Part shown: in pieces, positions 1 through 6,543 of the stretch
Numbering within the stretch: position 1 is the stretch's first letter
Layout of the letters: every line of letters starts with the position of its first letter
Assembly (NCBI GenBank): GCA_041675185.1
Contig: JBAYUH010000011.1
Coordinates: forward strand, 1 to 34,030
Source of the DNA: UBA1557 sp041675185
GTDB taxonomy: Bacteria; Patescibacteriota; Patescibacteriia; Magasanikbacterales; UBA922
Direction of reading: 5' to 3'
Length of the DNA: 34,030 bases
Position numbers and translations under genes: made by a program
The notes under the pieces: model-generated
Told to the model about the DNA's origin: nothing
Seen by the model: the letters and a program-made list of their open reading frames with translations, nothing else
Databases searched by the model: none

Positions 1-2
1 AA

Positions 3-154
3 AAAGAATTTAAACCATTAAGAATAGCAATACTCTCCCAATTTGTATTTACAATAATACTAACTCAACTAAGTATACTAGTATATCAATACTACACCAA
101 TCCTTCTAGAACAGCTACCATGTTTCTCACCCAAACCAACTGGGGGGGGGGGGG
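3..154 (+). pseudogene. 5' part of exported FISUMP gene, out of frame with the rest
   Basis: An open frame runs from the window edge and has no start codon here, so the gene begins upstream. It encodes a hydrophobic stretch (around AILSQFVFTIILTQLSILVY) and then TQTNW followed by glycines. A membrane anchor followed by TQT(D/N)W-G-G is, as I recall, a common start in exported Patescibacteria proteins. The frame enters the run of 14 G at 142-155, and past it hits a stop near 247. The sensible continuation (ASTTLSPSPLSDQTGWSRF) is in another frame. Twelve or fifteen G would join the two parts. The cause may be slippage in the cell or a homopolymer miscall. Confidence 0.6.
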
Positions 155-155
155 G
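142..155 (+). repeat. Run of 14 G within a coding region
   Basis: Fourteen consecutive G residues lie in otherwise AT-rich DNA, exactly where the reading frame of the FISUMP gene changes. It is the only G or C homopolymer of this size I saw. Long G runs in surface-protein genes are classic phase-variation sites in other bacteria; they are also the places where sequencing most often miscounts. Confidence 0.9.
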
Positions 156-1084
156 CTTCAACGACCCTCTCTCCCTCTCCCTTATCTGATCAAACCGGCT
201 GGTCTCGTTTTTATTCAACCTCAAGTGCAGATGTCAACACCAGTGTAGCTGGTGAAGTCTCCCTCTCTCCCTCCCTCAACTCTACCACTCAAACCTCAGA
301 TACAGATTTCAACACTTGGGCTACCTCTTCTGTCTATCGGAGTGGTACCGGATCAAGTGCTAAACTCGTTTTGTTAAAACCGGATGGTGCAACTTGTACC
401 ACTGCAACACAATGTTCCAGCGGAATTTGCACAGGTAATCTCTGTGTTCCTCCTCCTTGTGCATATGCAACTTCAACTGTTTATTCCGGGGTAACCTATC
501 CACTCGTCAACATCGGCACCAAATGTTGGTTTGCAAAAAATCTCAATGTCGGAACTAGACTTACTTATAGTACTTATCCTTCCAATAACTCTCTCATTGA
601 AAAATGGTGTTATTCTAATAGTGAAGCCAACTGTACCACCTACGGTGGTCTCTACACCTGGGCAGAAGCAAATCAACTCGCTACTACGTGTAATTCAAAT
701 TTCTGCACTCCCTCTTCTCCCTCACAAGGCATCTGTCCTTCTGGGTGGCATATTCCTACTGATACTGAGATCCAAACTCTTGAAATTTATTTAGGTATGT
801 GTGCTGGTACTGGTACAGGTTGTGCTGGTGCCTCAGCCCAACTTCGTGGTACTGATCAAGGAACCAAACTAAAGTCTGGTGGATCGAGTGGGTTTAATTT
901 GCTTCTTGGTGGTGGTATACAATATGGTTCTTTTGCAGCTCTTGGTTCAGGTGCTTATCTTTGGTCTGCTTCGGAGAGTGCCGCACAATCTGCATATATG
1001 CGATCTTTTTCGGCTGGCGCGCAGATTAATCGTTACGGTGATACAAAGTCTCATGGTAGTTCTGTACGGTGTCTGAAGAACTAA
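155..1084 (+). CDS. FISUMP-domain exported protein (main part, after the G run)
   Basis: Open from the end of the G run to TAA at 1084; its only in-frame start-like codon is a TTG at 371, which is probably not a real start. The first ~70 residues are Ser/Thr-rich and look like an extracellular linker. Next comes a cysteine module (DGATCTTATQCSSGICTGNLC) resembling the small EGF/Dickkopf-like units placed before secreted domains. The rest matches the Fibrobacter succinogenes major paralogous (FISUMP) domain: IGTKCWFAKNLNVGTRL, GGLYTWAEA, GICPSGWHIPTD, LWSASE, and the closing GSSVRCLKN. FISUMP proteins are surface or secreted and mostly of unknown function. It should be read together with the anchor-encoding fragment at 3-154. 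A hairpin terminator follows at 1144. Domain call firm; function unknown. Confidence 0.75.
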   Translation, partial: ASTTLSPSPLSDQTGWSRFYSTSSADVNTSVAGEVSLSPSLNSTTQTSDTDFNTWATSSVYRSGTGSSAKLVLLKPDGATCTTATQCSSGICTGNLCVPPPCAYATSTVYSGVTYPLVNIGTKCWFAKNLNVGTRLTYSTYPSNNSLIEKWCYSNSEANCTTYGGLYTWAEANQLATTCNSNFCTPSSPSQGICPSGWHIPTDTEIQTLEIYLGMCAGTGTGCAGASAQLRGTDQGTKLKSGGSSGFNLLLGGGIQYGSFAALGSGAYLWSASESAAQSAYMRSFSAGAQINRYGDTKSHGSSVRCLKN

Positions 1085-1099
1085 TTCGATTTATTTTAC

Positions 1100-1118
1100 T
1101 CCACCCAAGGCGGACAAG
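1100..1118 (+). repeat. 19-nt palindromic unit, copy 1
   Basis: Reads TCCACCCAAGGCGGACAAG. The core is an interrupted palindrome (CCRCC CAA GGCGG). The same unit recurs at 2673-2691, 16358-16387 (two cores head to head), 19793-19811 and 30323-30341. Here it lies just past the FISUMP stop codon. Confidence 0.75.
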
Positions 1119-1143
1119 TATTTTTCTCATATTTTTTGTAAAT

Positions 1144-1173
1144 AAAAAATCATTAGAAATTAATGATTTTTTT
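1144..1173 (+). terminator. Intrinsic terminator after the FISUMP gene
   Basis: A perfect 12-bp stem (AAAAAATCATTA / TAATGATTTTTT) with a 5-nt loop, ending in seven T. It separates the FISUMP gene from the BRO-type gene. Confidence 0.75.
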
Positions 1174-1241
1174 ACGTTTTATTTTATTTACAAAATTAAT
1201 TAGTTTTGCTATATTTATACTATAAAATAATTTTTAAATTT

Positions 1242-1820
1242 ATGAAAAATAAATCTTCCCTGACTATCTTTGAAAATTTCAAAGTCCGTCGTATTTATGA
1301 TGAAAAAAAAGAAACATGGTATTTTTCAGTTGTGGATATTGTAGCTATTCTCACTGAACAATTTGATTATCAAACTGCCAGAAAATATTGGAATAAACTA
1401 TCTGAACGTCTGAAACAAGAAGGAAGTGAGTTGGTGACAAATTGTCACCAACTGAAATTACAGTCAACAGACGGAAAATTTTATAAAACAGACGTCGCTG
1501 ATGTCGAAACTTTACTTAGACTAATTCAATCTGTACCCAGCAAAAAAGCCGAACCAATCAAGCTTTGGCTAGCTAAAGTTGGTTATGAAAGGATGCAAGA
1601 AATGACAGATCCAGAAAAATCTCTCAACCGTTCACGTGAATATTGGCAAAAACAAGGTAGAAGTCAAAAATGGATTCAACAAAGAATGATGGGGCAAGAA
1701 ACCAGAAACAAGTTGACTGACTATTGGAGTGATCATGGTGTAAAAAAAGGCGACGGATTTGCCATACTTACCAACATTATACATCAAGAATGGTCAGAAT
1801 TGTCAGTAGTGAGTCGGTGA
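1242..1820 (+). CDS. BRO-N domain protein, C-terminally truncated
   Basis: Starts at ATG 1242 (an upstream in-frame TTG at 1206 is less likely) and encodes 192 residues. The N-terminal BRO domain is recognisable from ETWYFSVVDIVAILT, the VTNCHQLKLQSTDGKFYKTDVADVE stretch (quoted in part: TNCHQLKLQ, KTDVADVE) and SVPSKKAEPIKLWLAKVGYER. The middle segment RMMGQETRNKLTDYW...HGVKKGDGFAILTN is typical of the phage/chromosomal BRO family. Relatives I know continue for about 90 more residues (a part resembling KxLKGLKxxNLRDHM); here the protein stops at SVVSR. Directly after the break lies a diverged copy of its own middle in another frame. BRO proteins are viewed as DNA-binding phage antirepressor-like proteins. 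Probably a broken gene. Confidence 0.65.
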   Translation: MKNKSSLTIFENFKVRRIYDEKKETWYFSVVDIVAILTEQFDYQTARKYWNKLSERLKQEGSELVTNCHQLKLQSTDGKFYKTDVADVETLLRLIQSVPSKKAEPIKLWLAKVGYERMQEMTDPEKSLNRSREYWQKQGRSQKWIQQRMMGQETRNKLTDYWSDHGVKKGDGFAILTNIIHQEWSELSVVSR

Positions 1821-1885
1821 CAAATTGTCACCGGTTGAAAATAATAGCTCAAGATGGCAAAATGATAGAAACAGACGTCGCTAAT
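1811..1885 (+). repeat. Out-of-frame second copy of the BRO middle segment
   Basis: These 75 nt align without gaps to 1428-1502 inside the BRO gene. The shared blocks are GGTGACAAATTGTCACC at the start and ACAGACGTCGCT at the end. Translated in its own frame it reads ESVTNCHRLKIIAQDGKMIE then TDVAN and a stop, against SELVTNCHQLKLQSTDGKFY in the gene. It is out of frame with the gene above, so it is a remnant of a second BRO paralogue that replaced the true 3' end. The shared GGTGACAA-A-TTGTCACC is itself a perfect 8-bp inverted repeat. Confidence 0.7.
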
Positions 1886-1923
1886 TAAAGACTAAAATAA
1901 TTTTTTACTTGGCGAACTTACGT

Positions 1924-2166
1924 TCACCACTCCTGTCTTATTTGTTTTCTTATAAATTCAATGATTTTTTTCTTTTGCAATGCATAACGAAATTCGCTTA
2001 AGTTCATTTCGTCATTCCTGTCGATTTTAGTAGTTTTATCTGGAGTTCTATCTGGAGTGACGAATTGAACGGAGTGAAATTCGTCTGGCGATGATATACT
2101 AAACAATATATGGTAATGATTATCTAATATCATAAAAAAGTGATCTGTACAAACCGTTGACTTCAT
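1924..2166 (-). pseudogene. Remnant of REP-associated (IS200-like) transposase
   Basis: This 80-residue frame starts with KSTVCTDHFFMILDNHYHIL. The piece FMILDNHYHILF fits the hydrophobic-HxH metal motif of Y1 transposases of the REP-associated type (usually like VIMPNHVHLLL). After about 24 residues the similarity ends and the frame runs through REP-like palindromic DNA. A stop lies just upstream, so both ends of a normal ~150-200 residue transposase are missing. Palindromes of the kind such enzymes act on occur nearby and elsewhere in the window. The identification rests on one short motif. Confidence 0.4.
2059..2085. repeat. REP-like palindrome
   Basis: GACGAATT and AATTCGTC form a perfect 8-bp inverted repeat around an 11-nt centre. 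A second inverted pair (ACGAAAT / ATTTCGT) lies near 1987-2012. They sit inside the transposase remnant. Confidence 0.55.
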
Positions 2167-2185
2167 TGTAGGGATATGCTATTAT
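2157..2185 (+). promoter_or_regulatory. Promoter of the small zinc-protein gene
   Basis: TTGACT (2157-2162), a 17-nt spacer, then TATTAT (2180-2185) preceded by TGC as an extended -10. The predicted transcript would start near 2192, giving a leader of about 100 nt before ATG 2294. That is much longer than the leaders of other genes here. Confidence 0.6.
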
Positions 2186-2293
2186 ATTTATGGGTAACGA
2201 CATTTTCAAACTTTTTAAAAATGTTTAGAAAAAAAATTAGACGTTCCCGAAAGGTCGGAAAAATTTATTAATTTAATTTTGGGATACGTATTT

Positions 2294-2590
2294 ATGTATA
2301 ATCAAGGACCAAGACAAATGTTCGACGTAGATCTAAGTTGCGCTAAATGTGGTACTCACATTTCACAATTACCTTTTCAACCTTCAGGAGACCGTCCGGT
2401 TTTCTGTCAAGATTGTAATCGTGCTAATCGTGAACAACGCGATGGTGGTGCTCGTCCACAAAAGAGAATGTTTGATGTAGATGTAAAATGTGCAGGTTGT
2501 GGTACTCATATCACACAATTGCCATTTGAACCTAAAGCAGGCAGTGATCTATTTTGTAGAGAATGTTATCTAAAAAACAAAGATAACTAA
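2294..2590 (+). CDS. Small zinc-ribbon protein with two CxxC...CxxC units
   Basis: Start ATG 2294 (an upstream TTG at 2279 is also in frame), 98 residues. Two tandem units each begin MFDVD(L/V)xC. Unit one has C16/C19 and C38/C41; unit two has C66/C69 and C88/C91. Between the pairs lies GTHI(S/T)QLPF(Q/E)P. This is the family known as the CxxC-x17-CxxC domain, though both units here have 18 residues between the pairs. Four cysteines per unit should bind one Zn. The linker is Arg/Gln-rich. The role is unknown; such proteins are abundant in Patescibacteria and probably bind nucleic acid or the ribosome. A related protein with a Gly/Arg-rich head is at 26357. It has its own promoter and terminator. 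Confidence 0.8.
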   Translation: MYNQGPRQMFDVDLSCAKCGTHISQLPFQPSGDRPVFCQDCNRANREQRDGGARPQKRMFDVDVKCAGCGTHITQLPFEPKAGSDLFCRECYLKNKDN

Positions 2591-2610
2591 TTTATCTTCA
2601 GATAAAACAA

Positions 2611-2637
2611 AAAAAGAACGTGAAAACGTTCTTTTTT
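2611..2637 (+). terminator. Intrinsic terminator after the zinc-protein gene
   Basis: Stem AAAAAGAACGT / ACGTTCTTTTT closed by a GAAA tetraloop, followed by a T run. Confidence 0.85.
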
Positions 2638-2657
2638 AATATAATTTTTTTGTAATG

Positions 2658-2704
2658 GTAGAGACAGGTTGACTCGTCCGCCTTGGGTGGAGACCTGTCT
2701 CTAC
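2658..2704. repeat. Inverted repeat carrying 19-nt unit copy 2
   Basis: A perfect 12-bp inverted repeat (GTAGAGACAGGT at 2658-2669, ACCTGTCTCTAC at 2693-2704) encloses the 19-nt palindromic unit, read on the minus strand at 2673-2691 (TCCACCCAAGGCGGACGAG). It lies between the zinc-protein terminator and the mnmA promoter. Confidence 0.75.
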
Positions 2705-2725
2705 AGTCGTGTTTGTTTAATAATC

Positions 2726-2754
2726 TTTACAAATACGATTTTTTCCGCTAATAT
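2726..2754 (+). promoter_or_regulatory. mnmA promoter, near-leaderless
   Basis: TTTACA (2726-2731), a 17-nt spacer and TATAAT-like TAATAT (2749-2754). The ATG is 9 nt past the -10 box, so the transcript should start within a few bases of the start codon. Confidence 0.65.
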
Positions 2755-2763
2755 AGCTGTATT

Positions 2764-3954
2764 ATGATTAAAAAAATAGACAAAAATACAAAAATTCTCG
2801 TTGCTATGTCTGGTGGTGTAGATTCTTCAGTAGCTGCTGCTTTATTAGTAGAAGCTGGTTTCGATGTGACTGGAGCCTATATGATTAATTACGAAGGGGA
2901 AAGAGGAACGGGGAATGTGGAACGAGAAGATTCTGTGTGTTGGGTTCCGGATTACAGGGATGCTCTTAGAGTTGCTGCTAAGCTTGGAATTCCACTTTTA
3001 AAACTTGATTTTCAAAAAGAATACAAGGCAAAAGTTTTGGATTATATGTTGGCTGAATATGAAAAGGGGAATACGCCAAATCCAGATGTGATGTGTAATA
3101 AGTTTATCAAATTTGGTGTTTGGCTAGAAAAGGCTCGTGAACTTGGATTTGAAAAATTGGCTACCGGTCACTACGCAAAATTATCACAAGACACATATCA
3201 CGTAACATGTAACAAAAAAGATAAAGACGTCTCAGAAAAAGAGATGGTACGTGATACATGTTATGTGTTATGTGTTCCAAAGGATGATAATAAAGATCAG
3301 ACTTATTTTTTGCACCAACTTAACCAAGAACAATTGGCGCAAACTTTGTTTCCTTTGGGAGAATATACCAAACAAGAGGTCAGAGAACTTGCCAAAAAGT
3401 TTGACTTACCTACAGCCGAGAAAGAAGAAAGTATGGGAATTTGTTTTGTGGGAGAACTTGATATGAAAGAATTTTTGCAAAAAGATTTGAAGAAAAATCC
3501 AGGTAAAATTGTTTTGGAAGATAATACTATTATCGGTGAACATGAAGGATTGGCTTTCTATACTATTGGACAGCGTCATGGTTTCGAGCAACAAGGTGGT
3601 GGTGAGCCTTTGTTTGTAGTAGATAAAAATAAAGAAAAGAATGAACTTGTTGTAGGAAATAAAGATAGTGTACTTTTGAACAAACAAGAAATAGAAGTAA
3701 GAGATATAAATTGGATAAGTGGATTTATCCAACGAAACCGTCAAATCAGCGGTGAAGGTGGACAAATGCCAATTTTTCCGTTAAAATGTATGGTAAGATT
3801 ACGTCATAGACAAACTTTGCAAGAAGTCATAGTTAGCCAAAATGATAGTAATTTTAATCTTAAATTTTTAAATAAACAAAGAGCCGCTACCCCAGGACAA
3901 TTTGCTGTTTTTTATAAAGACGGTGAATGTCTAGGTGGTGGAGTAATTATTTAA
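2764..3954 (+). CDS. mnmA: tRNA-specific 2-thiouridylase MnmA
   Basis: Transfers sulfur to uridine 34 of the Lys, Glu and Gln tRNAs (ATP-dependent 2-thiolation), acting in the cytoplasm. The PP-loop SGGVDSS lies at residues 16-22. The two catalytic cysteines are visible: C111 in NPDVMCNKFIKF and C227 in GICFVGE. The segment KDQTYFLHQL and the C-terminal beta-barrel end (PGQFAVFY, GGGVI) also match. The protein has 396 residues, slightly longer than the usual 360-380; the extra part is a charged insert around residues 140-170 containing several Cys. Start ATG 2764 is set by the promoter just upstream. It precedes alaS, an association also seen in Firmicutes. Confidence 0.96.
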   Translation: MIKKIDKNTKILVAMSGGVDSSVAAALLVEAGFDVTGAYMINYEGERGTGNVEREDSVCWVPDYRDALRVAAKLGIPLLKLDFQKEYKAKVLDYMLAEYEKGNTPNPDVMCNKFIKFGVWLEKARELGFEKLATGHYAKLSQDTYHVTCNKKDKDVSEKEMVRDTCYVLCVPKDDNKDQTYFLHQLNQEQLAQTLFPLGEYTKQEVRELAKKFDLPTAEKEESMGICFVGELDMKEFLQKDLKKNPGKIVLEDNTIIGEHEGLAFYTIGQRHGFEQQGGGEPLFVVDKNKEKNELVVGNKDSVLLNKQEIEVRDINWISGFIQRNRQISGEGGQMPIFPLKCMVRLRHRQTLQEVIVSQNDSNFNLKFLNKQRAATPGQFAVFYKDGECLGGGVII

Positions 3955-3958
3955 TTTT

Positions 3959-4060
3959 ATGGAATCTGCATTTAATTTGGGTAGTTTTCTCTGGACAGCT
4001 TTACCGATTTTGTTTGTAGTCGGAATTTTGTTATTTTTTGGTTTGAAGTTTTTTAAATAA
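3959..4060 (+). CDS. 33-residue single-span membrane protein
   Basis: ATG 3959 lies 4 nt after the mnmA stop and the frame ends with TAA at 4060. The product starts MESAFNLGSFLW and then has one hydrophobic span of about 20 residues (ALPILFVVGILLFFGLKFF), ending in Lys/Phe. I recognise no family. The tight spacing after mnmA, the clean ORF and the clear topology (short polar N-terminus, one span) favour a real gene; very small size is the main doubt. Confidence 0.5.
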   Translation: MESAFNLGSFLWTALPILFVVGILLFFGLKFFK

Positions 4061-4090
4061 TTATTAAGGTAATATGCACAGGGTCTACAG

Positions 4091-4112
4091 ATCCTTCGCT
4101 TACACTCAGGAT
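4091..4112. repeat. REP-like palindrome before alaS
   Basis: ATCCTTCGCTTACACTCAGG then AT: ends ATCCT / AGGAT pair around a 12-nt centre. It is a common type of dispersed palindrome (ATCCTTCGCT...CAGGAT). It adds a spurious N-terminal extension to the alaS frame from 4074. Confidence 0.5.
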
Positions 4113-4121
4113 TATAAAATT

Positions 4122-5972
4122 ATGTTAAACGCACAAGAACTTAGAAAAAAGTATTTAGAATTTTTTGCAAGCAAAGGTCACACTGTGATTAGTTCGGCTT
4201 CTTTGATTCCAGAAAATGATCCTACAGTTTTGTTTACCACTGCGGGGATGCACCCGCTTGTTCCTTATTTGTTGGGAGAAAAACATCCTGCTGGCGTGAG
4301 ATTGACTGATGTTCAAAAATGTGTGAGAACAGGGGATATAGACGAAGTTGGTGACAAAAGTCATTTGACATTTTTTGAGATGCTTGGTAATTGGTCTTTG
4401 GGTGATTATTTTAAACAGGAAGCAATAGAATGGAGTTTCGAATTTCTTACTTCAAAAAAATATTTAGGAATAGATATCAACAAATTGGCAGTATCAGTCT
4501 TTGCTGGAGATGATGATGCTTCTTTTGATTCAGAATCTTTTGAAAAATGGAAATCTCTTGGTATTGCCGAAGAACGTATTGCCAAATTACCAAAGAAAAA
4601 CAATTGGTGGGGTCCAGCGGGAATTACAGGTCCTTGTGGTCCTGATACAGAAATGTTTTTTTGGGTTGGTAAGGATGAGTTTCCATCGTCAAATAGTAAT
4701 CCTGGTAATGATGAAAATAGTTGGTTAGAAATTTGGAATGATGTTTTTATGCAATATTTCAAAGAACAAGATGGAAGTTTTCGTCCTTTGAAACAACAAA
4801 ATGTTGACACAGGTATGGGTCTAGAGCGTACGACTGCTGTTCTCAACAAGTTTCCTGATGTTTTCGAAGTCGATACCTTGAAACCTATTATAAAAAAACT
4901 TGAAGAACTTTGTGGAAAACAATATAAAGAATCAGAAAGTATTACCAAATCTATGCGAGTGATAGCTGATCATATTCGTACTTCTACGATGATTATGACT
5001 GATGATAGAGGGGTGGTTCCAAGTAATGTAGATCAAGGTTATATCGTACGTCGTCTGATTCGTCGTGCTGTTCGTCATGGTCGTAATTTAGGACTTGAAA
5101 ATAATTTTTGTAGGCAGTTATCAAAAGTTATTATTGATATTTTTCAAGACGTTTATCCAGAAGTAATGCGCAATCAAGATTCTGCTTTGAATGAAATGGA
5201 AAAAGAAGAAACAAAATTTCGTGTCACTCTTGAACAGGGTATAAAAGAATTTGAAAAATTAATCAAAGGTTTCCAAATGGCTTTGGAAAAGACTAATAGA
5301 AAAATTACAGAGATTTCTGGTAAACAAGCTTTCAAACTTTATGATACTTTTGGTTTTCCAATTGAAATGACTGAAGAATTGGCACATGAAAATAATTTGA
5401 CAATTGATAAAATTGGATTTGATGAAGCTTATTTAGCTCATCAAGATCTTTCTCGTCAAGGTGCAGAGCAAAAATTCAAAGGGGGGTTAGCTGATCACGG
5501 TGAAATGAGTGTGAAATATCATACAGCTACTCATTTGCTCCACACTGCTTTGCGACAAGTTTTGGGAAATCATGTTGAACAAAAGGGGAGTAATATTACA
5601 GCGGAGAGACTTCGTTTTGATTTTTCTTATAATGATAAAATGACGCCTGAGCAAATTCAGGAAGTAGAAGATTTGGTCAATTCTGCTATCAAACATGATT
5701 ATCTTGTTAGTTTTTCTGAGATGACTGTTGCTGAAGCCAAAGAAAAAGGTGCTATTGGTTTGTTTGGTGACAAATATGGTGAGATGGTCAAAGTCTATGT
5801 GATTGGTGATCCAGAACAAAAAGCTTTGTCTAGTATCGAAAGTCCTACTTTTAGTCGTGAGATCTGTGGAGGTCCTCATGTTGAACATACTGGTGTTATG
5901 GGACATTTTAAGATTATAAAAGAAGAATCGAGTAGTGCTGGAATAAGGAGAATAAAGGCCATACTTGAATAA
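4122..5972 (+). CDS. alaS: Alanyl-tRNA synthetase, short form without C-Ala domain
   Basis: Charges tRNA-Ala with alanine. ATG 4122 (MLNAQELRKKYLEFFASKGH) is the family start; the frame upstream to 4074 reads through a repeat. Catalytic core: SSASLIPENDPTVLFTTAGM, KCVRTGDIDEVG, FFEMLGNWS, GPCGPDTEMF, VDTGMGLERT. The editing (SAD) domain has its metal ligands HTATH (H467, H471) and CGGPH (C582, H586). The protein ends at AGIRRIKAILE after 616 residues, where typical AlaRS (~870) goes on with a dimerising C-Ala domain. The stop is a clean TAA followed by AT-rich DNA, so this is a compact form, not a frameshift. Confidence 0.95.
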   Translation: MLNAQELRKKYLEFFASKGHTVISSASLIPENDPTVLFTTAGMHPLVPYLLGEKHPAGVRLTDVQKCVRTGDIDEVGDKSHLTFFEMLGNWSLGDYFKQEAIEWSFEFLTSKKYLGIDINKLAVSVFAGDDDASFDSESFEKWKSLGIAEERIAKLPKKNNWWGPAGITGPCGPDTEMFFWVGKDEFPSSNSNPGNDENSWLEIWNDVFMQYFKEQDGSFRPLKQQNVDTGMGLERTTAVLNKFPDVFEVDTLKPIIKKLEELCGKQYKESESITKSMRVIADHIRTSTMIMTDDRGVVPSNVDQGYIVRRLIRRAVRHGRNLGLENNFCRQLSKVIIDIFQDVYPEVMRNQDSALNEMEKEETKFRVTLEQGIKEFEKLIKGFQMALEKTNRKITEISGKQAFKLYDTFGFPIEMTEELAHENNLTIDKIGFDEAYLAHQDLSRQGAEQKFKGGLADHGEMSVKYHTATHLLHTALRQVLGNHVEQKGSNITAERLRFDFSYNDKMTPEQIQEVEDLVNSAIKHDYLVSFSEMTVAEAKEKGAIGLFGDKYGEMVKVYVIGDPEQKALSSIESPTFSREICGGPHVEHTGVMGHFKIIKEESSSAGIRRIKAILE

Positions 5973-6095
5973 AATATACAATTTCAAAATTACAAATAAT
6001 AAACAAAAACCAAATTACAAATATTTTTGTGTGTTGAAAATTGTTATTTATTTGGAATTTGTTTATTTTTCTTTTGTATATTATTAAAAATAATT

Positions 6096-6521
6096 ATGCA
6101 ATTTAAAAAAATAATTTTATACGTTTGGTCAATTCGTCACCAATTCACCAAATACTTCATTGTTGGTATTTCCGGTCTATTTTTAGATATGAGTACTTTG
6201 ATTTTTTTCAAAGAATTTTTTGGTTTCAATGCTACTATTTCTGTTATCTTGAATCAAGTACTTATGCTTACTTACAATTTTCTTCTCAATAAGTATTGGT
6301 CTTTCAAAAATAAAGCATTGCCACACAAACAGCTGACTCGCTATCTTATTTTGGCAGGTTTCAACTATTTGTTTTCTGTTGGTGTGATGTACCTATTCAA
6401 TCATCTTTATCATATGGATTATCGTTTAGTGCGTATTGTTACGATTGCCACAATGGTTTTGTGGAATTTCTTTTTGTATAAGTATTGGGTGTATGGGGAA
6501 ATCAAAAATCCTAAATCCTAA
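6096..6521 (+). CDS. GtrA-like four-span membrane protein
   Basis: ATG 6096 is preferred over an upstream in-frame ATG at 6027, because the GtrA family starts at about this point; 141 residues. Pattern: QFTKYFIVGISGLFLDMSTL (span 1), ATISVILNQVLMLTYNFLLNKYWSF (span 2 with the conserved N-x3-N-(K/R)-x-W-x-F), RYLILAGFNYLFSVGVMYLF (span 3), and a fourth span before LYKYWVY. GtrA proteins help move lipid-linked sugars across the membrane or modify surface polysaccharides. The last codons overlap AT-rich repeats, and the four-helix-bundle gene starts 22 nt later. Family firm, substrate unknown. Confidence 0.85.
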   Translation: MQFKKIILYVWSIRHQFTKYFIVGISGLFLDMSTLIFFKEFFGFNATISVILNQVLMLTYNFLLNKYWSFKNKALPHKQLTRYLILAGFNYLFSVGVMYLFNHLYHMDYRLVRIVTIATMVLWNFFLYKYWVYGEIKNPKS

Positions 6522-6543
6522 ATCTAGAATCTTAAATTTAATT

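Noticed and set aside
4074..4121. N-terminal extension of AlaRS
   Set aside because: The added residues come from a REP-like palindrome; the family start is at 4122.
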